A stretch of 64,000 bases of DNA from Megachile rotundata (Eukaryota > Arthropoda > Insecta > Hymenoptera > Megachilidae): contig NC_134989.1 in assembly GCF_050947335.1 (NCBI RefSeq), positions 11,091,501-11,155,500 on the forward strand. The letters are read 5' to 3'. This document shows, piece after piece, positions 25,245 through 37,830 of the stretch. The translations under genes were made by a program, and so were the position numbers. The notes beneath the pieces were generated by a model. It was given only the letters and a program-made list of their open reading frames with translations, was not told the origin of the DNA and ran no database searches. Every line of letters begins with the position of its first letter. The first letter of the stretch is position 1.

Positions 25245-26110
25245 CATTACGAAGTCCCTAGGGTCTATTGTCTGCTTTGGAATTTTCGTTTTTTCCTAGA
25301 AACCCTAGGGAGGGTCTGACAATTTGATCCTCTGTAAGATTCAATTGTCTCTCCCTCGAATTTCTATGGTCTCTCCCTAGGATATTTCTAGGATACCCAC
25401 AAGATTAACCTAGAAAATTCCCTAGAATCTCCCTAGGACCTGAAACTTCCAAATTTCCTTAGAATTTCCCTAGGATCTCTATTATCCCTCTATAATATTC
25501 AATTGTCTCTCCCTGGAATTTCTATAGTCTCTCCCTAGGATTCTATCATTTCTCCCTAGGATATTTCTAGGATACCTACAAGATTAACCTAGAAAATTCC
25601 TTAGAATCTCCCTAGAACCAGAAAACCTCAAATTTCCTTGGAATTGACCTAGGATCCCTATTATCCCTCTATAAGATTCAATTGTCTCTCCCTAGAATTT
25701 CTATGGTCTCTCCCTAGGATTCTATCATTTCTCCCTAGGATATTTCTAGGATACCCACAAGATTAACCTAGAAAATTCCCTAGCACCTCCCTAGAACCTG
25801 AAACCACTAAATTTCCTTGGAATTTCTCTAGGATCTCTTGAACGTGTCACCTCTCTTGACTCTTCTCTAAGGTCTTACTCCTTCCTGCAATTCCCTAACA
25901 TCTTAAAATTCCACTAATTTCCCTAGAATCTTAGGTACTCCCTAGAATCTTAAGAGCTCCCTGAAATATTCTTAGACCTTCACAATCTTTTAAATTTCCC
26001 AAAATTATCTTAGAATTAGAAACTCTTCAAATTTGAGAATTTCTTAAAAATGTCCTAGGAAGATCCTAGTGTTTTCCTAGAGTCTAGGTCGACTATTGCA
26101 TTGTCTCTAC
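25245..26110. repeat. 158-179 bp tandem repeat with CCTAGG words
   Basis: TCAATTGTCTCTCCCT recurs at 25341, 25499 and 25678. Units hold TTTCTAGGATACCCACAAG, ATTAACCTAGAAAATTCC and several CCCTAGGAT words. The first unit lacks about 20 bp (GGATTCTATCATTT block) that the later ones have. The degenerate tail reaches about 26110. Confidence 0.85.
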
Positions 26111-27021
26111 GATTTCCCTAGATTTTATCAATACCGAAACCTAAGTTGCACCCAAGTACAATAAAAAACCTTACCAAAATTAAAAGTGCTGTTCAACTCA
26201 AACGAGCTTTTGACCAAAGATATATTTGAAACCTTAACGAAATCGTCCAAAAAGAACACAAACATCGTCTGTTTAAAGATAAATAGAAAAATAAAGGAAA
26301 ATAATTTGAAGAAGGATTAACGTAGTAAAAGTGAACGAAGATCCTCCGAAGAAGTGTAAAATCAAACGGAGATAAACGAAGAGATTTCGAGCTTCTTAGT
26401 CGCGTGTCTTCGCTCGATTTCGAGGAGAGAAGAAAGGAAAAACATGGCCGGAAAATGTCGAAACTCGAGCAGACTGATCGTGGATAACCGATAAGCTGTA
26501 CAAACGCGACGTTCTATTCTGATTAGGATAAGCTTAACGATAACGAACGATGGCATAGAAGACATCCAAACGTAGATTGTTAGAGACAGTAGTGGAATCG
26601 AGGATCAAGACACGATAATCGAGGATCAAACTTCGAAGTTCGTCGCGAACTTTTGTCTAAACGAGACTACAGACTGTCTATAGACACGAATTATTAACAC
26701 AAAATTTGGTAATCTTCGGTTTTGATGAAGCTGGCAGAATTATCTTCCTGACTGCCATCTTCATTTTTTATTTCAATTTCTCTAATCTCTTATTCCTAAC
26801 ACATGTTGTCAGGACCTAGCAATATTTTTAAAGAATTAATTTTTTAAATTAAGTTTTGTTTAAACTTTATGCAAATTTACGAAATAACTCAACATATATA
26901 CACATAAAATAAATGCAAAAAATTATGACACATTTAATACAACAAATTTAATATTTTCTTGTGTGTGATAATTATTAAGGCAACTACCTTCATTGCCATA
27001 CACATTGCGGCCATTAAAGTG
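26111..27021. other. intergenic DNA, nothing recognised
   Basis: Unique AT-rich sequence between the CCTAGG array and the TTAA element. The short frames on both strands are not convincing. Confidence 0.5.
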
Positions 27022-27942
27022 TTAACTTTACCCCTTGCTCTACTTTGAGTTTAAATCATGACGCACTCAGCTGTCTCGAATTTTACTTGAATTTTTAATA
27101 TACTTGACTTTCAAATTCAAGCTCAATAATTTTCAGAGTTAATAATTGTATGATACCAAATTGACATAACATTTCAACTTTCTTTGTTTCAGTGTTATAA
27201 CTCTGGTTCATTCTGAGTGATGCACCTGGTGCGTCTTTCTGTTAATATTGTAACTTTGATTAATTCTGAATGACGCACCGGGTGCGTCTTTATTTCAATA
27301 TTATAACACTGATTAGTTCTGAATGACGCACCTGGTGCGTCACTGTTTCAATGTTATAATTCTGATTAGTTCTGAATGACGCACCTGATGCATCTTTGTT
27401 TAAACATTATATCTTTGATTCATTTTGAGTGACGCACCTGGTGCGTCTTTGTTTAAACATTATATCTCTGATTCATTTTGAGTGACGCACCTGGTGCGTT
27501 TTTGTTTAAATATTGCAACTCTGATTAATTTTGAGTGACGCACTGGTGCGTCTTTGTGTTAATATTGTAACTTTGATTAATTCTGAATGACCCAGCTGGT
27601 GCGTCTTTGTTTCAATATTATAATACTGATTAGTTCTGAATGACGCACCTGGTGCATCACTGTTTCAATATAATTTTAATTAGTTCTGAATGACGCACCT
27701 GGTGCGTCTTTGTTTAAACATTATATCTCTGATTCGTTTTGAGTGACGCACCTGGTGCGTCTTTCTTTTAATATTATAACTCTGATCCATTTTGAGCGAC
27801 GCACCTGGTGCGTCTTTATGTTAATATTATAACTCTGATTCATTCTGAGTGACGCACCTGGTGTGTCTTTCTTTTAATATTATAACTCTGATGCATTTTG
27901 AGCGACGCACCTGCTGCGTCATAGAGCAAGGGGTTACATTAA
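27022..27942. mobile_element. TTAA-flanked MITE carrying an expanded array
   Basis: The left border is TTAA at 27022 followed by CTTTACCCCTTGCTCTA. The right border, read on the minus strand, is TTAA (27942-27939) followed by TGTAACCCCTTGCTCTA. The arms thus match at 15 of 17 positions and sit directly inside TTAA, the target used by piggyBac-type elements. Nearly the whole interior is the 53-bp array described separately. No transposase frame is present, so the element would be non-autonomous. The piggyBac link rests only on TTAA and end structure. Confidence 0.62.
27219..27920. repeat. 53-bp tandem repeat, 14 copies, palindromic core
   Basis: The core GACGCACCTGGTGCGTC, a palindrome with 8-bp arms around one base, starts at 27219, 27272, 27325, 27378, 27431, 27484, 27538, 27589, 27642, 27692, 27745, 27798, 27851 and 27904. 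Spacing is 53 bp in ten of thirteen cases. The linker is AT-rich (TTTGTTTAAATATTATAACT, CTGATTCATTTTGAGT). Several cores have one or two substitutions that break one arm. Confidence 0.95.
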
Positions 27943-28990
27943 AACAAATTACAATTCTGATTTAAAATACCTGATTAAAAATGTTCTATATTTTTTATGA
28001 ATGCACTTGAAGAATTATTTAAAACTCCAATAACAAGGGTTCTTTCCTTGACATAAATGAGAGATAAGAGAATATAAGCGATTAATCGTAAAGAGAACGA
28101 TGTCAGGGAACGAAAACGATCAGTACAAATAAGACAACGTTCTAATCAACTTGCATTTAACTTCGATTGTGTTCTCAAGACCGTTTCCGGTCGCCGAACT
28201 CGCAGATTCGAATTAGCCCGTGATTCGAGCATTTCTCCGTTCCGAAACTTTCTAACGAAGATCGACAGACGTTTCGCGACGACAACTTCGAGGGATTTGG
28301 TTTCGAGTCCTCGATTGCAAGAATCGGTAAAACCCGCGAGATCTCTCGCGCCACAATCCTCGTCTGTTTTAAATAATCGCGCAGATTTTATCGATTAAGA
28401 TTAATCAGTTTCGCAGTCCTCTCGTGTCCGAACTATTTTATCGACGAGGAAGTTTGCCGAATTCTATTTCGATAAATCGAGCATAATATATAGTTGAAAG
28501 AACGGATCTCGGGAATTCGTGACACGAAGGACTCGAATGAGCGTTTTTACCATTTACGAATTAGCGTGGTATTAGAGTGATTTAGTTGTCATTCCTTCGC
28601 GGATCCTCGGTGATGCCAGATACTCTCACGATTATTCCTTTTGTACCGATCAGCTTCGAGTCGCTGATTAATTGTTAAGAAAAAAGATACGGAAAAATAA
28701 CAAAAAAATTAATAAATAGAGTTTTTCTCGGATGTTTACAAGAGTTGAGAGGATTGAATGAACGGATTGCATTTCCGATCTGGCATCACACGAAGAGGAA
28801 GTGCATAGGTACACGAAAATGTTCAAACAGAAGTATGTTTTTTATCGATTAATTTCGTCTACCGTGATGGAGAATTTTTTTCGTTCGCTCACATGTTTGC
28901 TGGGATTCATATTATGATATTTCGACAATTTTTGTTTATTGGACAACTCTTTTCATTTTGGAATTTTTACATTTTTCACTTTTTTTGTGA
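27943..28990. other. intergenic DNA, nothing recognised
   Basis: Unique sequence with a CpG-richer part at 28180-28640. No credible coding frame. Confidence 0.5.
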
Positions 28991-28999
28991 GTGTTTAAA

Positions 29000-29870
29000 T
29001 TCCTATGTTCTTAAATTTAATTTTCAAATCCCAAATTTCAAATTCCAAGTTTCTAAATGTTGAAATCCCTATATTTCCAAATATCTAAATTCCCAAATCG
29101 CTAGATTTTCAAATCACTAAATACCCAAATCTTTAGATTCCCAAACCACGAAATTCAGAAATCCCTAGATTCAAATATCCCTAGATTTCCAATTCCATAG
29201 ATTCCGAATTCCCCAGATTCCCAATTCCTTAGGTTCCCAATTCCCTAGATCCCAAATTCCATAGATTTCCAATTCCCTAGATCCCAAATTCCCTAGTTCT
29301 CAAATTCCATAGATTCCCAATTCCTTAATTTCCCAATTCCCTAGATTCCCAATTCCCTAAATTCCCAATTCCCTAAATTCCCAATTCCCTAAATTCCCAA
29401 TTCCCTAAATTCCCAATTCCCTAAATTCCCAATTCCCTAAATTCCCAATTCCCTAAATTCCCAATTCCCTAAATTCCCAATTCCCTAAATTCCCAATTCC
29501 CTAAATTCCCAATTCCCTAAATTCCCAATTCCCTAAATTCCCAATTCCCTAAATTCCCAATTCCCTAAATTCCCAATTCCCTAAATTCCCAATTCCCTAA
29601 ATTCCCAATTCCCTAGATTCCCAATTCCCTAGATTCTCAATTCCCTAAATTCCCAATTCCCTAAATTCCCAATTCCCTAAATTCCCAATTCCTTAATTCC
29701 TCAATTCCCTAGATTTCCAATTCCGTAGATTCCAAATTCCCTATATCCCAAATTCCTTAGTTCCAAAATTCTTTACATCGCAAATTCCATAGATTTCCAA
29801 ATCCCTAAATTCCCAAATCCCTAGATTCCCAGATCCCTAGATTTCCAAACTCCTAAATTTACAAATCTCT
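29000..29870. repeat. 16-bp tandem repeat with homogenised core
   Basis: The unit AATTCCCTAAATTCCC repeats without a visible change from 29351 to about 29612 (sixteen copies). On both sides the copies become progressively different (TAGATTCCCAATTCC, TAGATCCCAAATTCC). This is the most uniform array in the window. Confidence 0.93.
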
Positions 29871-32800
29871 AGATTCTAAAGTTTCCATTCCACATCCTCA
29901 AATTGTCAATAATTATCAAAAATTGTAAAAATTACCAAAATTTACCTAAAATTTGAAAAAATCCACCATAAATTTTCTCTCTAATCTAACAGCAAACATA
30001 TCCACGCAAATAAGTACTCGTAAATAAGTATTTACATAAAAGTACCCGATACTTATAAAACTATGTTTAGATAAGCACAATATTGGTATAAGTGCAAGTT
30101 TGAGTATCAAGTTAATGCTATCTGCAGATATTGTGTGGCATAACTGCCCAAGAAATGTATTTTATCTACGAATATACTGTTGTTTGAACAACTTCGTGTA
30201 CTAGTGTAGACCGATCGAACGCGACGGAAGTTCCGTCCGTTTCCGGTCGCTGCTCCACTGTATAATACAGCATCGTGTAACTTCTTCGAACGAGCACCGT
30301 TGAACAGATTTTTCCACGATTTTCGCTGAATTATTTCAAGTTTAAGTTGTTCGTCGTGTCGTCAACTCTTTTGCCTTACAATTATTTTCGTAAATTGTCG
30401 AATGAAATTATTCAATCACGAGATTATTCAATACTTAATTGCAAGAAGAAGAAAACTATATCTTTTACAGTTCTTCTTCTATAATTTTTTATACATCTTT
30501 GAGGAAAAATGGTACTTCTATAATTTTTTTCTTCAAAGTTTTCTATTTTACAAATTTGGGATCTAAATTCGAATTCACGAATAAACCTTGTGAATATGAA
30601 TTTGGATCTAAATTCAAAGTCGAAATTTTTGTAATGCTGGAGTGATTTTTGAATTAAACGAATTGTCATGAGGCAAGGGGTTGAAAATTACACCGCACGC
30701 AAGCTCGAAAATATTCGTCGAATAAACGAGTCAAAAATTTTGATCAATTGCGTTAAACGTGGATCGTGATCGATAAGGGAATTAAAATCGATTCGAATCC
30801 ATCACATTTAGATTGCGTTTAATTGATTTCGTTCATCTGTTTTCGGGAAACGTGATGTCACGATACAACGTGTTATTTTGAAACTCGCACGAGTTGTGTT
30901 CTATGAATTTTATTGTACGAAACAATTGCGAGACGTGGATCTGTGTTTTAAAAGTGATTTGTTGTTAAAAAAGAAAAGGAAGAATGAACTGTGAATTCGA
31001 TATAAAAATGCATTTATCTACGACGATTTAAAGAACGGCTAATTATTTAACGGAAGAACGAGAGGTTGAACAGCCATTGAATTGGCAAAAACGCGTTCGT
31101 TTAACGATTTGTAATAAAAGATAAAAAAAAACACGCTTAATTAAAAAGAACGCGTTCCAGGTAAATGTTCAACCTCTCACGGTTCGTTTCTCTGCTTTTA
31201 CGTAATGGAAACTCGATTTAATAAATTCGTGCGTGATCGAGATAGCGCGAGGCAACGGAAAAGCGAACGAAATCGTCGGGTTGCAAATACTGTGTTATCT
31301 AAAACACGAATCTTTGCTTTTAACCTACTTAATCGCAAGAAAACTACGTCAAATTTTACGCAATACAAATTGAAAACATTATGGAACATAATTTTCTGTT
31401 TTATAACGTTTACAGTACGGGACTCTTCAATTTTTTATTTTCCTGAAAATCTTCCGATTCTTAATATAGACCTTTAAGTCACATACTTTAAACATACTTT
31501 AATAATTATTTTAACTCTTTGTTGCAAGTTCTTTTCAATTTTGAAAAGGTATACTTTTTAGACTCTTACGAGCAAAATTGATTTATGGTGAAATTGCATA
31601 ATATTGCAATATCGTATCGATCAGATACAAATAATTATAATTATAATTGCAATAACAAGTGTTCTCGATGCTCTTATTTGTTTATTTTTAATAAAATACA
31701 AGAAAGTAGCGTATTTGCAACAAAATACCAAACAAGAATAACAAAAAACTGTCTGCAATCGTCAGATATTTGTTTGAACGCTAATAACTCTGTAATATTG
31801 CAAATATGTTACTTTTACTCGAGAAGTTGCGTTGGCGCGAAATTCAAATCGCGTGGCGCGAAATTTAAATCACGCAAGATTAAATAAAGCGAACTGTGCA
31901 ATTTAATTATATTTAACAGAGTACAAAATGTTCATAGGATGTTATTCTACGGTGCAACAAAGAGTTAATAAATTATTAATGAATTTATATATTAATATTA
32001 ATATGTTATTAATGAAGAACCTTAGGGAGCCTATGTTCCGTACTCCAAAGGTTAAAGACAAGCAAGATTCGATGTAAGAATATTAATAAACGAGCTGATG
32101 GCGAAGAAAAGAAGAGATTTAGTCAAGAAACCGGAAGTTCTTCAACGAACCAGTTCCGGTCATAAAAACTTCATGATTCATATTTTTTTCTTCGTCGGTG
32201 CTCGTGTTCCCTCGAGAACAATCTTTTTCCCTCGCCACCGGTTTACAAGTGTAAACAATAAAGCGTTAAAACAAGAAAAAAAATGAAGCGTGCACAAAAG
32301 AAAAATGGAAAATAGAAAGGGTAAAATAAGTGAAGCGAGACAACGACTGACGCACATAAACGTGTACGAAAATGACGATTAATTGTTGTATGATTGATCG
32401 ATTCGCTAGAAACTAATGAAGAAAACGGCGATAAATATTAAAGTTTAACCGTTTGTATATTAAGGAGAAAAATTGCAAAAAAATAATGGAACAATGAGCG
32501 AAAGGGAGAAATATAGTGATATATGTGTAAGTGATATAACACGTGCGAGAGAGAGAAAGAGAGAGTTATTTTGGGGGATGTTCGAAGAATAAGTGGGCGG
32601 CGATTAATTTCTCTTTTTTTTTGTTTTTTATTTCTCTGACTTGCCCGATGAGTATATATTCCCATATGTAAGAAATGTTATAAGGATTACCTATAAAACA
32701 TGAGAAATAAATATCATGTAAACGCCGAGAATATTTGCATTTTATTTACTGTTACTCCTTATTCATAAATTGTGTACTCCTTACTTACAAATTATATGTT

Positions 32801-33235
32801 ACAAATTACTTTACTACAATTTAAATTATAGTTTACTAGTTATTTAATCACGTACAGGAATATAGAAAAGCAAATTTATCAAAATTAGTAGTATGTAGAC
32901 AGAAAAAGAAAAAGCGCGGGAAAACACGAGGGCGCCAAATTCAAACCGCCTGACCCTAAATTTAAATTGAAAGTTCCAAAGCAGAGTTACTGCTTCATTA
33001 TATTAAATGACAATAGAAATACAAGTCGGAACTGTTGTTCAAGCAACTATAGTTTAAAAAGAAAAATTGCAAGAGCATTTCCTTTCTCCAAACCCGTCTC
33101 CTTTCTCTAAGATAACATTCACAAATTGTTTTTTATTACATGTTCTAAACAACTATTCTCCATATCAAGTTTTACTATCCATTCTGCAAGACCAACGTTG
33201 CAACTTCAATATCAAACAGTAATATTAGAAGTAAC
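29871..33235. other. intergenic unique DNA, no gene recognised
   Basis: Mostly AT-rich unique DNA. A direct repeat of about 24 bp containing GGCGCGAAATT lies at 31833-31878. The sequence CTTCCGTCCG near 30230 sits in a GC-richer patch with a TATAATA word downstream, a possible but unsupported promoter. Frames of 60-100 codons on both strands show no domain. Confidence 0.45.
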
Positions 33236-33239
33236 TCAA

Positions 33240-33660
33240 TCTTCGCTCTCGTCAGCTTGCATTGCTAATCAGAAAAGGCTTGTTTGCAGTCGTCTATAAT
33301 TCGAGCAGAGACAGTCGCGTTCCGAAAGGCTTCCGGTTCGTCGAAGTTACGGGTCACAATAATTTTCGACGGGTGTCGCAAGCTAAATACTCCTGGTCTC
33401 GGTCAGTTGACCAACGGAATGCGTCAGTGGCCGCCATTGGAACTCGTAAAATTCACTTTTCACGCATTTGCATGGCCGACGAATAATCACCGGTTGGTAA
33501 AACAACCGCCATCAGTTCTGCACGGTCTACAAAACCCATCGCGTAACCCGTTTCAACATTATGGTGATTTCGGCTGCTTTATTTCCTGTTGGTTAACATC
33601 AAACATCGTAAGCAATGTTGCGCGCTTCGAAAAAGCGCGCGAAAGCGCGAAGATTTAAAT
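33240..33660. other. GC-richer unique island, possible regulatory element
   Basis: The block stands out from AT-rich flanks and ends in a GCGC-rich inverted motif (GCGCGCTTCGAAAAAGCGCG). It holds the octamer ATTTGCAT and GCCGCCATTGG. Two overlapping frames (74 and 124 codons) are open but resemble no protein. I suspect a regulatory element or noncoding exon, without proof. Confidence 0.3.
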
Positions 33661-34770
33661 GCGTTTACGCAATAGGTGAACGCGTGAATACACTTCTCGT
33701 TAAATTATTCGCGTTTCTATTGTATTAGCGTTATTTTCTGATTCTTGGAATTTTGGTATGCATACATTTACATATATATTTTAATTACATATGTATAGAC
33801 ATATTAGTATACATAGAAACATACAATTATGGTACATCAATTATGGTACACTTGTATAGTATATATTTTTATTTTATTAAATTGATATGAGTTGTGATAT
33901 ATTTATACATATTACAGAACATAATTTATGCTATACATAAATACAAATTTGTGGTACGATATCTCATTAGGTTTTCATTACAAATAAAAGTCACACATAA
34001 CAACTTTATAAAAATAGAAAAAAAGAATATAGTTTATCAATTATATCAATTATCTTATATTATATTATAATTACAAAGATTTATGCACATCACAAATTAC
34101 ACTTGATTTATAATATTATTTATATTTATACAAACCTGAATATTATGAAGTCTCATCAGACTACCATCATAAATAGAAAACATATAATGTAACATTGTAA
34201 CATTGCAATGTTACAAGAAATATAAAGAAGAAATAGAGCATGAGTGAACAATTCAGAAATAAATTTTCAATGTTAACAGATAGTTGCATTTTATTAGACT
34301 CCACTTCGGTAAATAGTAATAAATCCGTGAAGCAGGAATAACACAGAGTTCCAGCGGTTTGTCCGTGACGATATGGACCAGATAACGCGAGTGCATAACC
34401 ACGTATACACATCGGACGCTGCAAACTGGCTGGATTCCACTTTTCTTGGAATGCAATCGGTCTTTCCGTTCCTGCGCGGTAACTCTATCGCTCGATTCCA
34501 GCGGAGGATGCGCCGGTCGCTTTTACTTTTGCTTCCTTCACCTTCGAGCCGCCTCTCTTTCCTTTGATTCCCGCCATTTTTTTCTCACGGTAACATCTGC
34601 CAACGACTCCCGACTCGCGAGATCCTCTTCGTTCATTATTCTCCGCTAAGTCTAACCGAGTGTGCTAAAAGTACTTTTCTAATTCTTTCTTCGTTATTCA
34701 ATTTTGTATTTCTTTTTCTGTGGTTAATGTATGGTTGACTTTTTTGGGGTTTGCAGGGATTTTGGTTAAA
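33661..34770. other. intergenic DNA, nothing coding
   Basis: Very AT-rich to 34310, then a GC-richer patch (34350-34640) with overlapping short frames and no recognisable protein. A perfect palindrome at 34195-34216 is listed separately. Confidence 0.45.
34195..34216. repeat. 22-bp perfect palindrome
   Basis: TTGTAACATTG is followed immediately by its reverse complement CAATGTTACAA. A further ATGTAACATTG precedes it, so the half-site is present three times. Confidence 0.8.
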
Positions 34771-34774
34771 ATAT

Positions 34775-35325
34775 GGATGTTGTGTTACAAAATAGACGTC
34801 GTGTTATAAGATGGACGTCATGTGACAAGATGGACGTCATGTTACAAAATGGACGTCGTGTTACAATATGGACGTCGTATTATAAAATGGACGTCATCTT
34901 ACAAAATGGACATCGTCTTACAAAAAAGGACGCCATGTTACAATATGGACATCGTCTTACAAAAAAGGACGTCATGTTACAATATGGATATCGTCTTACA
35001 AAAAAGGACGTCATGTTACAATATGGACGTCATGTTACAAAATGGACGTCACCTTACAAAATGGACGTCATCTTACAATATGGACGTCATGTGACAAAAT
35101 GGACGTCGTACTACAAAATGGATGTCATGTTACAATATAGACGTCACCTTACAAAATGGACGTCATGTTACAATATGGACGTCGTATTATAAAATGGACG
35201 TCATCTTACAAAATGGACATCGTCTTACAAAAAAGGACGTCATGTTACAAAATGGACATCGTCTTACAAAAAAGGACGTCATGTGACAATATGGACGACA
35301 TCTTACAAAATGGACATCAAATGAT
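34775..35325. repeat. 19-bp tandem repeat with GACGTC cores
   Basis: Units of 19 bp follow ATGGACGTCATGTTACAAA, with ATGGACGTCGTATTATAAA and AAGGACGTCATGTTACAAT variants, about 29 copies. GACGTC is palindromic and ACGTCA is a half CRE site. Frames of 90-139 codons across the array are products of the 57-bp (3 x 19) reading period. Confidence 0.92.
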
Positions 35326-37190
35326 TCATTTAAATTCCGCAATATTAAATTCTTTTTTAATGAACTGAACTTAAAATTGTCATCAAGTCCAGCAGAAACT
35401 TCAATAAAATTTCCACAGTATTGTAATTCATTTATCATTTATTCAAGTTTGGTGATGTGAAAACTGTCATACAGAAATACCACGAATACCGCGATTGAGT
35501 TCTACATTGAGTTTGAAGTTCAATCGAGTTCCCCGACACAGAACTCGATGAAATCAATCTTCAGTGTCGTTACACCGACTACTTGGATCGAATTTCACGG
35601 TGTAGTCCAGCAAGTTCCACGATTTAGAATTCATCGGATCGTCCACAATTACGAGAACCACGAGTGCCATCAATCGAATCGTCACGATTGTGTTCCGAAT
35701 GAAAAAATCGACACAATCCAGTTCCATGACTTCAGGAAGACTGACACGATGGTTTCTCCAACTTTCACTATTGTTACGATCGGGTTCTACGACTTCGATG
35801 CTGTCATCGAAGTTTATAATTGTATCGATCGAACGGCAATAAACTTCCGACCGCTTTCGGAAGTTTTTTGTTAATTTTTGAAGTACTTGAATTCAAGGGT
35901 TCGAGTTGAGTGACACGACTGAAGGAATTGACCCGAATTTCGTGACTTCAGGGCCTGGTCTCCTAACAAGGAGAAAGGTTGACGCAGGTTGAGGATCATT
36001 AAGACGCAACCTTCCGAGTCTGATCATTTACGATTGTTTATCGAATTGGTTGCAATTTCCAAGGATGGCTGCGCTTTTCGCTCGTTGACGGCCGACGGAA
36101 ACCTGGATAAAAACCAAGGGTACGAAGCGAGAAACGTGAAATCGTTGAGTCGTTTTCGTTCCAAGAGGAACTTCGAAACTCTCGAAGCAACGCATCAGCG
36201 AATTGAGAAGTCAATGAACGCAATGAATTAAATTGATCGGCTGCGTAATGGAGATAAATTGAAGGAACACCGTCGAATTAGACGACGCGCGTCTCGTTTG
36301 CAGGACATTAGACACCGTATCGCATCAAATTCGAGTGCTGCATCTTCCTCGATTTTTTAGAAAACTTTACTATAAATTAACAATTGTTAAGAACTTGAAA
36401 ACTTGAGTATTCGAGAATGTATTCATAAATCCAGACTTAAAAAATTTTCCCAATCCGAAAGTAATTTGGAAATTTATCTATTTAAAACTTTAAAAATTCA
36501 AATAACATATTTAAAGATATAAAATCTTGAAAATTTAACAAACTTGCCAATTAAAAAATTTCGAGATATAGCAGAAACCTGATCAGATAGTAACCATCGA
36601 AACTTATGCAGACTTCTACAGAGTCCGCGTCTCACAAAATTTCTTTCGTACGCAACAAAGTAACCCGAGATCACAATAAAAAAAGGAGGAAAAAATATGA
36701 ATATAGTGTATAAAAAAAAAATTGTTTAATATTCATTATGGAATATTTCAGCGTTCATAACGGAGAAACACATGAATGTTTTCTCGGCACGAGATTATTG
36801 AAACGGATACACCCGATGAGAATGTATAAATGCTGGCAAGGACATTCGATATTACAAGTCCCATGCGTGTACATATTATTCAGATTTCTCGGTTCGATCG
36901 GTCGTTTACGGGACCATGGTGGCCCATGAATTCCGAGGCGTGTAAATACGATTATTTATAAAGGTCGCGCGTCAATTTGCGCGTGAAATTAGACCGTGTT
37001 CCGTTTCGACGATTCAAAAGAACCATAAGCACGGAAAAGTTGTCGCGAGAAGTTGTCTTGTCCTCGATAACCGTTCTCTGTTTTTGTTTATGATCGCCGA
37101 GAACGCGTTCAATGAACAGTCTTCCATTTTCTTCTGGCACTGTATCGGGTAAATATATATTTTAATAATAATATTGCGGAGATTATATCT
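35326..37190. other. intergenic DNA, no gene supported
   Basis: The part 35480-36330 is GC-richer and carries an ATG-initiated 108-codon frame at 35548-35874 and an 80-codon frame at 35989-36231. Neither resembles a known family. The rest is AT-rich unique DNA. Confidence 0.4.
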
Positions 37191-37194
37191 TTAT

Positions 37195-37830
37195 GAAGGA
37201 GGTAAGTTTAGGGTTAAATTGGAGTGAAACTGAATAGCAAGGTAAGTTAAAGTTAAATTGCGAGATTGGTTAGGTTGTAAGGCAAGTTGGGTTAGGAATT
37301 GTGAGAGAGGTTAGCTAAATTTTAAGGTTTAGTTGGGGATAGATTATATTTAGGTTATATTACAAGATAAAATAGGTTAAAGTTAAATTGTGAGGTACAT
37401 TGGTTAGGTTGTAAGGCAAGTTGGGTTAGGAATTGTAAGAGAGGTTAGCTAAATTTTAAGGTTAGTTATTTTAAGGTTAAGTTGTGAGATAAATTATATT
37501 TAGGTTATATTACAAGATAAAATAGGTTAAACTTAAATTGCGAGATTGGTTAGATTGTAAGGCAAGTTGGGTTAGGAATTGTGAGAGAGGTTAGCTAAAT
37601 TTTAAGGTTAGTTATTTTAAGGTTAAGATAAATTATATTTAGGTTATATTACAAGATAAAATAGGTTAAAGTTAAATTGTGAGGTACATTGGTTAGGTTG
37701 TAAGGCAAGTTGGGTTAGAAATTGTGAGAGAGGTTAGCTAAATTTTAAGGTTAGTTATTTTAAGGTTAAGTTGGGGATAGATTATATTTAGGTTATAAGA
37801 TAAAATAAGTTAAGGTTAAATTTTGAGGTA
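37195..37830. repeat. 134-146 bp tandem repeat rich in GGTTA words
   Basis: GGGTTAGGAATTGTGAGAGA recurs at 37289, 37423, 37569 and 37712 (with small changes). Each unit also has GGTTAGCTAAATTTTAAGG and GGCAAGTTGGGTTAG. Many TTAGGTTA words resemble the arthropod telomere motif TTAGG, but they are not in pure tandem order. Confidence 0.85.

Noticed and set aside
27219..27920. 53-bp palindromic array as a CRISPR array
   Set aside because: The intervening sequences are themselves repeated rather than unique spacers, and the genome is eukaryotic.
34773..35192. 139-codon frame across the 19-bp array
   Set aside because: It starts and ends with the array and is a 19-residue periodic translation of it; no splice or promoter evidence.
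35548..35874. ATG-initiated 108-codon frame
   Set aside because: No recognisable family, no neighbouring exons and no clear promoter; composition fits chance in a GC-richer patch. Kept only as a mention.
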